In this document: positions 17,580-26,154 of the stretch, piece by piece | Numbering within the stretch: the first letter of the stretch is position 1 | How the letters are laid out: each line of letters opens with the position of its first letter | NCBI RefSeq assembly: GCF_038396765.1 | Contig: NZ_CP150096.1 | Span: forward strand, 2,897,001 to 2,961,000 | DNA length: 64,000 bases | From: Chitinophaga caseinilytica | GTDB taxonomy: Bacteria > Bacteroidota > Bacteroidia > Chitinophagales > Chitinophagaceae | Reading direction: 5' to 3' | Made by a program: the position numbers and the translations under genes | The notes under the pieces: model-generated | The model's input: the letters and a program-made list of their open reading frames with translations, nothing else | Database searches by the model: none | Told to the model about the DNA's origin: nothing

Positions 17580-19496
17580 ATGGGAAAAATCATAGGTATT
17601 GACTTAGGGACTACCAACTCTTGCGTTGCTGTAATGGAAGGCAACGAACCGGTAGTTATCGCAAATGACGAAGGGCGCCGTACCACCCCATCCGTCGTTG
17701 CTTTTTTAAAGAACGGAGAAAGAAAGGTGGGCGATCCCGCCAAACGCCAGGCGATCACCAACCCCGTTAACACCATCATGTCGGTGAAGCGTTTCATGGG
17801 CCGTCATTTCGACGAAGTGTCCAATGAATTGAGCCACGTGAGCTACAAAGTGGTAAAAGGCGACAATAACACTACCCGCATCGATATAGATGGACGGCTG
17901 TACACTCCCCAGGAGATTTCGGCCATGATCCTTCAGAAAATGAAGAAAACGGCTGAGGATTACCTCGGCCAGGAAGTGACCGAAGCGGTAATTACCGTTC
18001 CGGCTTACTTTAACGACGCACAGCGCCAGGCTACCAAAGAAGCCGGCGAGATCGCGGGCCTCACCGTTCGCCGTATCATCAACGAACCTACCGCCGCCGC
18101 ACTGGCGTATGGTATGGACAAGAAACATCACGACAGCATGATCGCCGTGTTCGACCTCGGTGGTGGTACTTTCGACGTGTCTATCCTTGAACTGGGAGAC
18201 GGCGTGTTCGAAGTGAAAGCTACCAATGGCGACACCCACCTCGGTGGTGACGACTTCGATAAAGTGATCATGGACTGGCTGGCAGACGAATTCAAGAAAG
18301 ATGAAGCCGTAGACCTGCATAAGGACCCCATGGCATGGCAGCGCCTGAAAGAAGCGGCTGAAAAGGCGAAGATCGAACTGTCTTCTTCCCAGGAGACCGA
18401 GATCAACCTGCCTTACATCACTGCGGTAGACGGTGTGCCGAAACACCTGGTGAAAAAACTCACCCGCGCCAAATTCGAGCAATTGAGCGACAGCCTCGTG
18501 GAAAGGACGCTGGAGCCCTGCCGCAAAGCATTGGCCGACGCAGGTATCGAAATCAGCAAGATCGACGAAGTGATCCTGGTGGGCGGTTCTACCCGTATCC
18601 CCCGTATCCAGGAAGTAGTTGAGAAATTCTTCGGCAAAAAGCCGAACAGGGGCGTAAACCCCGACGAAGTGGTGGCAGTAGGTGCAGCTATCCAGGGCGG
18701 CGTTCTCACCGGTGAGGTGAAAGACGTGCTGCTGCTGGACGTGACCCCGCTTTCCCTCGGTATCGAGACCATGGGCGGCGTTATGACCAAGCTGATCGAA
18801 GCCAACACGACCATCCCCACGAAAAAGAGCGAAGTGTTCTCTACAGCGGCCGATAGCCAGCCGAGCGTAGAGATCCACGTACTGCAAGGCGAGCGCCCCA
18901 TGGCCAGCCAGAACAGGACGCTGGGCCGCTTCATCCTCAACGATATCCCGCCCGCTCCCCGCGGCGTGCCCAAGATCGAAGTGGTGTTCGACATCGACGC
19001 CAACGGTATCCTGCACGTAACCGCGAAAGACCAGGGCACCGGCAAATCTCAGAACATCCGCATCGAAGCCGGCAGCGGCCTGAATAAGGATGAGATCGAA
19101 AAGATGAAAGCCGAAGCCAAGGCCAACGAAGCGGAAGACAAGGCAGCACGGGAGAAGATCGAGAAGATCAACCAGGCAGACAGTCTCGTATTCCAGACCG
19201 AAAAACAACTGAAAGAATACGGCGACAAGATCCCGGCCGATAAAAAAGCCCCGATCGAAGCTGCCCTGGAAAAACTGCGTACCGCAAACAAAACCCAGGA
19301 CATCGCCCAGATCGACGCTGCTTCCGCCGAGCTGAACGCTGCATGGACGGCCGCTTCCGAAGAAATGTACAAAGCATCCCAAGCACAGGGTGGCGCCAAT
19401 GGCGGGCCCGAGCAGGGAGGCCAGCAACAACAGGGCGGTCAACAGGGAGCCAATGGCGACACGGTGACCGACGCGGAATTCGAAGAAGTGAAATAA
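17580..19496 (+). CDS. dnaK: Chaperone DnaK (Hsp70)
   Basis: 638 residues, full length. ATP-dependent folding chaperone. Signature [16 protein letters not shown] at the N-terminus, the phosphate-2 motif [14 protein letters not shown] near 193, [11 protein letters not shown] near 335, and the [11 protein letters not shown] linker region before the substrate-binding domain. The C-terminal tail is Gln/Gly-rich and ends in EFEEVK, a variant of the conserved EEVD-like acidic end. dnaJ and grpE are not adjacent. No CIRCE element was seen upstream. Confidence 0.98.
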   Translation: MGKIIGIDLGTTNSCVAVMEGNEPVVIANDEGRRTTPSVVAFLKNGERKVGDPAKRQAITNPVNTIMSVKRFMGRHFDEVSNELSHVSYKVVKGDNNTTRIDIDGRLYTPQEISAMILQKMKKTAEDYLGQEVTEAVITVPAYFNDAQRQATKEAGEIAGLTVRRIINEPTAAALAYGMDKKHHDSMIAVFDLGGGTFDVSILELGDGVFEVKATNGDTHLGGDDFDKVIMDWLADEFKKDEAVDLHKDPMAWQRLKEAAEKAKIELSSSQETEINLPYITAVDGVPKHLVKKLTRAKFEQLSDSLVERTLEPCRKALADAGIEISKIDEVILVGGSTRIPRIQEVVEKFFGKKPNRGVNPDEVVAVGAAIQGGVLTGEVKDVLLLDVTPLSLGIETMGGVMTKLIEANTTIPTKKSEVFSTAADSQPSVEIHVLQGERPMASQNRTLGRFILNDIPPAPRGVPKIEVVFDIDANGILHVTAKDQGTGKSQNIRIEAGSGLNKDEIEKMKAEAKANEAEDKAAREKIEKINQADSLVFQTEKQLKEYGDKIPADKKAPIEAALEKLRTANKTQDIAQIDAASAELNAAWTAASEEMYKASQAQGGANGGPEQGGQQQQGGQQGANGDTVTDAEFEEVK

Positions 19497-19516
19497 GGAT
19501 TACTACGAATAACGGA

Positions 19517-19550
19517 AAAGCCCGGATGCGAAAGTGTCCGGGCTTTTTTT
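19517..19550 (+). terminator. Terminator of dnaK
   Basis: AAAGCCCGGA (19517-19526) pairs with TCCGGGCTTT (19537-19546), followed by T to 19550. Confidence 0.88.
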
Positions 19551-19565
19551 ATGCATGGGATTTTT

Positions 19566-20480
19566 TTATTGCAGGAAATGCAGCCAGGCGTTATCTGCGA
19601 TGGAGGCGGGTGCGAAAACATCCACGGCGGTCATGTTGTGGAAGCGCAAAGGCAGCAGGAGCGCGGGTGTAGCGGTAGTGATGAGGGTCTGCGCCGTAGG
19701 CGGGATGGGGGAGTCGGCGGAAACGGGGGGCGTCATGCCGAGGTGCGTCCAGCCGGATTTTACGATGTTGATGTCGAGGAGCTCGTCTTTTTCGTGGTGG
19801 AGCGCGTAATAAATATTATGGCGGGTGGTGTTTTGTACCCAGTCGGGGATTTGTCCGTCGGTGAGGAAGTCGATGCCGGAAAAGAGGATTACACGGCGGA
19901 GGGGATAATGCTTTCCCATAACGCCTGCATGGCCGGCGCCTTGCGAGTGCCCGGCGGCGAGGACCTTTTCCCAGGCGGGCTGGTTGCCGGCGAGGAATTG
20001 CGCCCAGTTTTCGTCGGGGTATGTTTTATCGAGGTAATGCAGGAGATCGGTCAGCCGCTGGATGATGCAGTGGGTGCGATCGACGGTGACGCCGGGATGG
20101 CGGTCGGTGCCGTCGATGATTTCGAGGCGTGCGCGGGAATGGGCGGTGATGTCGGCCGAGCCGGCGCATAGCTCGTTGACGGCGGGTTTGTTGGGATACA
20201 TGAGGCCGATGGCGTGGTATCCTTTTTCGGCGGCGAGGCGGATGAATTTCCGGTAGTTTTTGGGCTCGGCGCCGGTGCCGGGGAGGAAGAGGAGGAGTTG
20301 GTTGCGGCGTTTGTTGTCGGGGACCACGTACGCGTAGTTCGGGTCGTTATAGGTTTTGATATTCGAATTGGCGGTGGATGGCGGAACGATGTGTTCGCGG
20401 AGGCCGGAGGGCGTGGTGCGTTCGGATGGTTTGGTGCAGCCGAAAGAGAGCAGGGCGCAGAGGATGAGGGGGCGGATCAT
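19566..20480 (-). CDS. Lipoprotein with alpha/beta-hydrolase fold
   Basis: 304 residues. Lipobox LLSFGC with the lipidated Cys at 15, so anchored in a membrane facing the periplasm or outside. The hydrolase core has LLLFLPGTGAEPKNY (oxyanion region), the nucleophile elbow GHSQG with Ser near 179, and VILFSGIDF. It resembles the family NCBI calls BPSS1187, but this is from memory of the motif pattern. Substrate unknown. It converges on dnaK. Confidence 0.75.
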   Translation of the reverse strand: MIRPLILCALLSFGCTKPSERTTPSGLREHIVPPSTANSNIKTYNDPNYAYVVPDNKRRNQLLLFLPGTGAEPKNYRKFIRLAAEKGYHAIGLMYPNKPAVNELCAGSADITAHSRARLEIIDGTDRHPGVTVDRTHCIIQRLTDLLHYLDKTYPDENWAQFLAGNQPAWEKVLAAGHSQGAGHAGVMGKHYPLRRVILFSGIDFLTDGQIPDWVQNTTRHNIYYALHHEKDELLDINIVKSGWTHLGMTPPVSADSPIPPTAQTLITTATPALLLPLRFHNMTAVDVFAPASIADNAWLHFLQ

Positions 20481-20625
20481 GTTTCAAAAACGATAAAAAG
20501 AGAATTTTGTTTTAAAAAAGTTTTGTATTGAAAAACGTGTTAAATTGAGCAAATCCGCAGCGCATTTTTGTTACCCTTTCCGCTGCATTTTCCCACTTTT
20601 ATGATGGATAAGCGTTTTTTGGGTT

Positions 20626-20642
20626 GAAGTTTACAAAACTTC
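20626..20642. promoter_or_regulatory. Inverted repeat upstream of the ART-like module
   Basis: GAAGTTT (20626-20632), 3-base spacer, AAACTTC (20636-20642), 37 bases before the first gene of the module. Short perfect palindromes in this position can be operators; no regulator is known here. Confidence 0.35.
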
Positions 20643-20678
20643 GATCTGGTCAACTATTGTTAACGCTTAAAATTTTGA

Positions 20679-21023
20679 ATGATGTATTATTCGAATGATG
20701 AAGAGGAAAAACGGATAAGGGCCTCTCAGATGGAAAGGCGTCGCCTGTTGTTGTATGACCGCGCGTATTTAAGGATGTTTCAGAAGTATTGGTTCATAAA
20801 TGACGGTACCAGGGCGACCGCTGAAGACAAACGCAAGTATTACGAATTAAGGGCGAATCTGGAACAGGAGCTGAATGAATATACCGCCAGCGAAGCATTT
20901 GATCCAGTTTTGGCTAAAAAATTAAGGGCTTGCCATCGGAGGTGGATGAAAGAAGATTTGGAAATGGGTAGCTGGCATGAACAGCGAATGAAAAGGCTTT
21001 CGGAAAACAACATTCAGGTATAG
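20679..21023 (+). CDS. Small charged helical protein, first gene of ART-like module
   Basis: 114 residues, not recognised. Rich in Arg, Glu, Lys and aromatic residues (RASQMERRRLLLYDRAYLR), predicted all-helical, with no signal peptide. Base composition is clearly lower in GC than the flanking genes. It sits directly upstream of, and practically abuts, the ADP-ribosyltransferase-like gene, so an antitoxin, immunity or partner role is possible but purely inferred from position. It could also be an unrelated small protein. Confidence 0.6.
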   Translation: MMYYSNDEEEKRIRASQMERRRLLLYDRAYLRMFQKYWFINDGTRATAEDKRKYYELRANLEQELNEYTASEAFDPVLAKKLRACHRRWMKEDLEMGSWHEQRMKRLSENNIQV

Positions 21024-21037
21024 CTAAAGTAGATCCA

Positions 21038-21652
21038 TTGTTTGTACCATCCCAAAAACTTTATACGGCTGAGCCAGGCTTAATAATTGGCTTTCATGGA
21101 TGTGATCAATTTGTTAGGGATGCGGTGGCTTCCGGCCGGGATGTGCTGTGGAAAAGTGAGAATGAATATGACTGGCTGGGACATGGTTATTACTTCTGGC
21201 AAAACAACTTCGAGCGAGCGTTTGAATTTGCCAGTCATCCGCCAGGGAAGCCGGTTTCTGAAAGGCCAGCAGTGTTGGGTGCGGTGTTGAGTTTGGGGAA
21301 TTGCCTAGATTTAACAGATAAAAAATGTATTAAGGTAGTAGAGGATATATACCGGGAATTTAGTTTGACGAGATTCATCGAAGATAAGACGTTGTCTACA
21401 AACAAATCGATCGGCGCCTCGCCAGATTTATTATTACGTAATCTCGACTGTGAAGTGCTGGAATTTCTGCATGCTAAAATGAAAAGAGAAAATGTCCCTC
21501 CTTATGATTCCGTACGGGGCGTCTTTGTGGAAGGGAAACCGATTTTCGAAGGTGCCGGTATTTATGACAAAACGCATGCGCAAATCTGTATCCGCAATCC
21601 GAATTGTATTCTCGGTTACTTTGTGCCGCGTGAACGTGTTGCCTGGCCGTAA
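21038..21652 (+). CDS. ADP-ribosyltransferase-fold protein (PARP/DUF3990-like)
   Basis: 204 residues from TTG 21038; no ATG or GTG is available upstream, although the frame is open back to 20981 and an ATA (21020) overlaps the upstream stop. The pattern is that of small bacterial ADP-ribosyltransferases: LIIGFHGCD (His, first motif), YDWLGHGYYFWQNNFERAFEFA (Tyr and the helix after it), and near the end THAQICIRNPNCILGYF, where Gln sits in place of the usual Glu. This would be an H-Y-Q type active site. AT-rich like its partner. Could be a toxin, an effector or a cellular modifying enzyme. Confidence 0.6.
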   Translation: MFVPSQKLYTAEPGLIIGFHGCDQFVRDAVASGRDVLWKSENEYDWLGHGYYFWQNNFERAFEFASHPPGKPVSERPAVLGAVLSLGNCLDLTDKKCIKVVEDIYREFSLTRFIEDKTLSTNKSIGASPDLLLRNLDCEVLEFLHAKMKRENVPPYDSVRGVFVEGKPIFEGAGIYDKTHAQICIRNPNCILGYFVPRERVAWP

Positions 21653-21685
21653 GAGGAATGACCGTTTTTTTTGTAATTTCCGGGT

Positions 21686-24064
21686 ATGACCCTGCGTTTC
21701 TATGTCCGCTTTGCCTCTGCCTGGGGGCAGCAATTGGTGCTCTGCCTGGAAAACGGGCAGCGGCTGGCAATGGATTACGTTGATCCGCAAACGTGGGCAT
21801 TTACCCTGGAATGGGAAGATGCGGTCATTCAATATCGTTATGCCATCCAATCGGAGGGGAGCCTGGAAGAAAATACGATGCGGGGAGTACATTTTCCCCA
21901 AAACGTAAGCGCCTATGCTATCCACGACACGTTTCATTTCCCGGGGGATATAGCTGCATCGTGGATGCGGGCGCCGTTCAGGGATGTGTTTTATACGAGG
22001 GAAGGGATGGCTGCGGCAAATCCAGGCACCACGGGCTCGCATCGGTTCCGGGTGAGAGCACCGTTATTGCCGGTTGAAAAGAAAGTTTGGCTGATCGGGA
22101 ATGTGGAGCCCCTCGGAAATTGGGCCCCTGACTTTGCGGTGGAGATGTTCGCTGATGGCAACGGGATTTTCTCGGTGGAAGTAGAATTGCCGGTCCAGGA
22201 GGCTATCGCATACAAATATTGCGTTTCCGGGTCGGAAGACGATTGGGAATGGGAGCAGGGTGAAAACAGGACGTATTATTCAGAAAGCGCTGCTTCGATA
22301 GACGATGGGTTTGCCCGGTTCCCGCGCCAGCCTTGGAAAGGTGCGGGTGTGGCGGTGCCTGTGTTCTCGCTCCGGTCGGGGAAGAGCCTGGGATGCGGGG
22401 AATTCGCCGATCTGCCGTTGCTGGCGGAATGGGCCGCAGCGGCGGGAATCCGCATGATACAATTGCTCCCGGTAAATGACACGACCTGGAGCAAAACCTG
22501 GCAGGATTCATATCCCTATGCCGCCGTATCGGCCTTCGCCCTCCATCCCATTTATATACACCTCCCGTCGATCGGGCAGGTGAGGGGGTATGCTGAACAG
22601 CAAAAGCGACTCGATCTTCCCGAAATGGATTATGAAGCCACGCTTGCCTTTAAAGAAACCGCATTGCGGGGCTTCTACCGGGCGTTCACACCAGACGCGG
22701 CTTTTCTTGACTGGGAACGCGCGCAGGCACATTGGCTCCCGGCATACGCGAATTTTTGTTGCCGGCGCGATGGAACGAGCGATCAGGGGTATTATCGCTT
22801 CGTGCAATACCATCTGCATAAACAACTCACCACCGCAGTAGCCATATTACGGTCGAAAGGGATTGCGCTGAAAGGTGACCTCCCCATCGGTATGTTTTTA
22901 CATAGCGCAGATGTGCTTGAGCAGCCCGGTTTGTTCAACACCGCTGTTCAGGCAGGCGCACCGCCCGATGAATTCGCCACCGAAGGACAAAACTGGGGAT
23001 TCCCCGCTTACAATTGGGAGCAGATGGAAGCCGACGGCTTTAACTGGTGGAAGCGCCGACTGCAGCACATGGCCCAATATTTTTCCGCTTTCCGGATAGA
23101 CCATGTGCTGGGGTTCTTCCGCCTCTGGCAGGTGCCCCGCAATGCCGCGAGCCCCCTGCTGGGGTATTTCCAGCCGTCGATCCCGTTGACAGCATCCGAG
23201 ATCACGGACGTGGGGATCCCGTTTTCCCGGGAAAGATATTGCAGGCCGTATATCACGGATGGTGTCATATCGTCGCTGTTTGGACATGAGGCAGACCGGT
23301 TGAAATCCGCTTATCTCGAGCCACAGTCCCCGGGATTCTACCGCCTGAAACAGGCGCAACCTTTTGCCGGGGAAAAGCCGTCGTTCGCAGCTGCGCTTCG
23401 TCAGCTGGCCGCCAACGTTCTGTTTCTGGAACCCGAACCTGATCAATTCCATCCCCGGTTCGGAATGGCCGACACGCTTTCGTTCCAGGCACTACCGGAT
23501 TTGGAGCAAACCAGTTTGCGCCGGTTGGCAGACGATTTCTTTTTCCATCGCCATGATGAACTTTGGAAGCGATCGGCCCTGCATAAGTTGCCGGTCTTAA
23601 CCAGCGCCACAGATATGTTGGTGTGTGGAGAAGATCTGGGACTGATCCCGCACAGTGTGCCGGAAGTGATGTCGGCGTTGGGTATTCTGGGGTTAGAGGT
23701 TGACCGCATGCCCCGCTATCCCGGCCGAACACCGGCAGACGCACCTTATTTATCGGTAGTTACGCCGTCCACGCACGATATGAGCACGCTGCGCAGCGAA
23801 GTCCCCACAGACCGGGAGCCCTCCATCCGCAGGCAGTTGCTGTCGCCCGCGATGTGGTGCATCCTTCAACTGCAGGACTGGCTTTCGCTCGACGATTCCC
23901 TCCCGCACCCGGACGACCCATCCCAGGAACGGATCAACGTTCCCGCCATCCTTCCCTGGTACTGGCGTTACCGGATGCCCCTGCCCCTGGAATCTCTCCT
24001 TGAAGCAACGTCCCTCCGCGACCGGGTGCATCGCCTCATCAGCGAAGCTGGGCGCGAGGGATGA
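21686..24064 (+). CDS. malQ: 4-alpha-glucanotransferase, DPE2-type with two CBM20 domains
   Basis: 792 residues. It transfers alpha-1,4-glucan segments in starch/glycogen metabolism. Two N-terminal starch-binding CBM20 domains (about 1-105 and 120-210; VWLIGNVEPLGNWAP in the second), then GH77 from about 215. Catalytic nucleophile Asp472 (FRIDHVLGF), acid/base Glu649 (CGEDLG) and Asp698 (THDMS) are present. After STLR (residue 704) the chain passes straight to a cassette VPTDREPSIRRQLLSPAMW; family members usually have some 30-40 more residues there (WWEED...region). That cassette, residues 706-792, is repeated downstream of the stop. Confidence 0.92.
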   Translation: MTLRFYVRFASAWGQQLVLCLENGQRLAMDYVDPQTWAFTLEWEDAVIQYRYAIQSEGSLEENTMRGVHFPQNVSAYAIHDTFHFPGDIAASWMRAPFRDVFYTREGMAAANPGTTGSHRFRVRAPLLPVEKKVWLIGNVEPLGNWAPDFAVEMFADGNGIFSVEVELPVQEAIAYKYCVSGSEDDWEWEQGENRTYYSESAASIDDGFARFPRQPWKGAGVAVPVFSLRSGKSLGCGEFADLPLLAEWAAAAGIRMIQLLPVNDTTWSKTWQDSYPYAAVSAFALHPIYIHLPSIGQVRGYAEQQKRLDLPEMDYEATLAFKETALRGFYRAFTPDAAFLDWERAQAHWLPAYANFCCRRDGTSDQGYYRFVQYHLHKQLTTAVAILRSKGIALKGDLPIGMFLHSADVLEQPGLFNTAVQAGAPPDEFATEGQNWGFPAYNWEQMEADGFNWWKRRLQHMAQYFSAFRIDHVLGFFRLWQVPRNAASPLLGYFQPSIPLTASEITDVGIPFSRERYCRPYITDGVISSLFGHEADRLKSAYLEPQSPGFYRLKQAQPFAGEKPSFAAALRQLAANVLFLEPEPDQFHPRFGMADTLSFQALPDLEQTSLRRLADDFFFHRHDELWKRSALHKLPVLTSATDMLVCGEDLGLIPHSVPEVMSALGILGLEVDRMPRYPGRTPADAPYLSVVTPSTHDMSTLRSEVPTDREPSIRRQLLSPAMWCILQLQDWLSLDDSLPHPDDPSQERINVPAILPWYWRYRMPLPLESLLEATSLRDRVHRLISEAGREG

Positions 24065-24068
24065 AAAA
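23802..24068 (+). repeat. malQ 3' cassette, copy 1 (in gene)
   Basis: 267-base unit (89 codons, including the stop) beginning TCCCCACAGACCGGGAGC and ending with the TGA overlapped by an ATG (ATGA at 24061-24064). It is the functional end of malQ. Confidence 0.9.
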
Positions 24069-24335
24069 TCCCCACTGACCGGGAGCCCTCCATCCGCAGA
24101 CAATTGCTGTCGCCCGCGATGTGGTGCATCCTTCAATTGCAGGACTGGCTTTCGCTCGACGATTCCCTCCCGCACCCGGATGACCCGTCCCAGGAACGGA
24201 TCAACGTTCCGGCCATTCTTCCCTGGTACTGGCGCTACCGGATGCCCCTGTCCCTGGAATCCCTGCTGGAAGCAACGTCCCTCCGCGACCGGGTGCATCG
24301 CCTCATCAGCGAAGCGGGGCGCGAGGTATGAAAAA
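24069..24335 (+). repeat. malQ 3' cassette, copy 2
   Basis: Exactly 267 bases after copy 1, same frame, same TGA end (24329-24331). I count 15 differences from copy 1; 13 are synonymous and two change a residue (Pro to Ser, penultimate Gly to Val). It has no start codon in frame at its head. Confidence 0.9.
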
Positions 24336-24602
24336 TCCCCACAGACCGGGAGCCCTCCATCCGCAAGCAATTGCTGTCGCCTGCGATGTGGTGCATCCTT
24401 CAACTGCAGGACTGGCTTTCGCTCGACGATTCCCTCCCGCACCCGGACGACCCATCCCAGGAACGGATCAATGTTCCCGCCATCCTTCCTTGGTACTGGC
24501 GTTACCGGATGCCCCTGCCCCTGGAATCCCTGCTGGAAGCAACATCCCTCCGCGATAGAGTGCATCGCCTCATCAGCGAAGCGGGGCGTGAGGTATGAAA
24601 AA
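24336..24602 (+). repeat. malQ 3' cassette, copy 3
   Basis: Third unit in the same 267-base register, ending TGA at 24596-24598. Against copy 1, the differing codons are nearly all synonymous; only Arg to Lys near the head and the penultimate Gly to Val alter the protein. Confidence 0.9.
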
Positions 24603-24660
24603 TCCTTATGACCAGGAGCATCTGAAACTTTTCTTCAAAGACTTTTTACCTAAAGTATAG
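24595..24660 (+). pseudogene. Remnant A of a gene that once followed malQ
   Basis: A 21-codon frame starting at an ATG that overlaps the cassette TGA (ATGA) and reading MKNPYDQEHLKLFFKDFLPKV before a TAG stop. It looks like the N-terminus of a protein that was translationally coupled to malQ. The family is not recognised. Confidence 0.45.
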
Positions 24661-24721
24661 GATGATAGATTTGATGAACGAATCCAGCAAGGCGTCAAGT
24701 GGCGTTTATTATTCCTGCTGA

Positions 24722-24817
24722 TACCGGATGCCCCTGACCCTGGAATCCCTGCTGGAAGCAACGTCCCTCCGTGACCGGATGCATCGCCTCATCAGCGAAG
24801 CGGGGCGCGAGATATGA
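24722..24817 (+). repeat. malQ 3' cassette, partial copy 4
   Basis: Only the last 32 codons (from TACCGGATGCCCCTG) to TGA 24815-24817. More diverged, with three residue changes (Pro to Thr, Val to Met, Gly to Ile). It belongs to a second register with a 219-base period relative to copy 3. Confidence 0.85.
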
Positions 24818-24873
24818 ACAATCCACATGACCTTGAGCATCTAAAGCTTTTCTACAAAGACTTTTTTATCTAA
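24814..24873 (+). pseudogene. Remnant B of the same gene
   Basis: A 19-codon frame with the same ATGA overlap, reading MNNPHDLEHLKLFYKDFFI. It is clearly homologous to remnant A, and the similarity continues past the stops into a shared CGAATCCAGCAAGGCGTC block at 24679 and 24899. Confidence 0.45.
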
Positions 24874-24922
24874 AGAATTGGATGGTAGATTTTATGAACG
24901 AATCCAGCAAGGCGTCTAGTGG

Positions 24923-25134
24923 AATTTTTTCTACAATCCCAGCCGTACACACGAAGGGATAGCTTCAATCGTCCTCCGGTCAGTTTGCAGGAAACTCCCG
25001 TCCATGGAAGGGTTTGTAGTTTTAGGGGAGCCGTTTCCCGCCTGACCGTTCCCACTTTCGCATGATTTCAACCGACCTTTCAAGCCCTTCCAGAATGGAT
25101 GAAAAAATGAAACTTTCCGCCGTATATTTATCCT
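24923..25134. other. Spacer between the malQ array and the epimerase gene
   Basis: About 210 bases with no convincing gene. A 61-codon minus-strand frame crosses it but lacks any recognisable features. No terminator hairpin was found. Confidence 0.5.
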
Positions 25135-26154
25135 ATGGAATTGACATTATATCCCTTTGAACTCAAATTCCGGCATACATTTACGATCTCCCGGAAGAGC
25201 AAAGACGTTCAACCACTCCTCGTGGCCAAACTTTCGCAAAATGGCTTCAGTGGCCTCGGCGAAACTGCCGACAATTCCTATTACAACATCACCGTTCCCA
25301 TGCTGATGGATGCCCTCAACGCCCATCGCGCCTTCATCGAAAGCTACACCCTCGATACACCGGAAGATTTCTGGGACGAAATGTTCCCCCGGCTCAAAAA
25401 CAATATGTTCGCACTTTGCGCCCTCGACCTCGCCGCGCACGATCTCCATGCCCAGCAACTCGGTAAGAAACTCTACGAAGTCTGGCATCTCGACCCATCC
25501 TCCAACCCCATGACCGACTATACCATCGGCATCGATACGGTGGAAAACATGGTCCGCAAGCTGCAGGAATTCCCCTGGCCGATCTATAAAATCAAACTGG
25601 GAACGAAAGACGATATCGCCATCATCCGGGAACTGCGCCGGCACACCGACGCCGTGTTCAGGGTAGACGCGAACTGCGCCTGGGGCGTGGACGAAACCCT
25701 CCGGAACGCGGAAGCCTTCCGCAGCCTGGGCGTCGAGTTTATCGAACAACCCATGCCCGCGGCCGATTGGGACGGCATGAAAAAAGTCTTCGAACAATCC
25801 GCCCTGCCCCTGATCGCAGACGAAAGCTGCATCGTGGAGCAAGACGTAGCCCGCTGCCATGGCTATTTCCACGGCATCAACATCAAACTCACCAAATGCG
25901 GCGGCATCACGCCCGCCCGCAGGATGATCCTCGAAGCCAAGCAACGCGGTATGAAAGTCATGACCGGCAGCATGAACGAAAGCACCGTAGGCACTTCCGC
26001 CGTTGCGCACCTCCTCCCTTATCTCGATTTTGTGGACATGGACGGGCCGCTCCTCCTCGCGGAAGACATCGCTACCGGCGTCCGCATCGAAAACGGCGTC
26101 ATATACTATGCAGACAGAAACGGAACGGGCGCTGTGCTCACCCGTACCCGTTAG
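25135..26154 (+). CDS. Dipeptide epimerase (L-Ala-D/L-Glu epimerase type)
   Basis: 339 residues, enolase superfamily. Members interconvert L-Ala-D-Glu and L-Ala-L-Glu from murein peptides so they can be degraded. Capping domain 1-125; barrel with the KxK catalytic motif (YKIKLG, K152 and K154), metal ligands Asp178 (VDANCAW), Glu204 (EQPMP), Asp229 (ADESC) and the second catalytic Lys in KLTKCGG near 254. Exact dipeptide specificity cannot be read off. It ends in a 3-base convergent overlap with the next gene. Mpl, also murein recycling, is elsewhere in the window. Confidence 0.9.
   Translation: MELTLYPFELKFRHTFTISRKSKDVQPLLVAKLSQNGFSGLGETADNSYYNITVPMLMDALNAHRAFIESYTLDTPEDFWDEMFPRLKNNMFALCALDLAAHDLHAQQLGKKLYEVWHLDPSSNPMTDYTIGIDTVENMVRKLQEFPWPIYKIKLGTKDDIAIIRELRRHTDAVFRVDANCAWGVDETLRNAEAFRSLGVEFIEQPMPAADWDGMKKVFEQSALPLIADESCIVEQDVARCHGYFHGINIKLTKCGGITPARRMILEAKQRGMKVMTGSMNESTVGTSAVAHLLPYLDFVDMDGPLLLAEDIATGVRIENGVIYYADRNGTGAVLTRTR

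Noticed and set aside
17706..19442. 578-codon minus-strand frame opposite dnaK
   Set aside because: Antisense of the highly conserved dnaK; no independent motifs.
20441..20680. Phage or transposon boundary next to the ART-like module
   Set aside because: The module is AT-rich, but I found no integrase, terminal inverted repeats, target duplication or tRNA gene to support mobility.
24328..24558. 76-codon frame starting at the ATG overlapping cassette copy 2
   Set aside because: It arises only because the duplication joined a start codon to an out-of-frame malQ sequence; Pro/Ala/Arg-rich, no family features.
23802..24922. CRISPR array or satellite repeat
   Set aside because: Units are 267 or 219 bases long, have no unique spacers, and are coding fragments of malQ.
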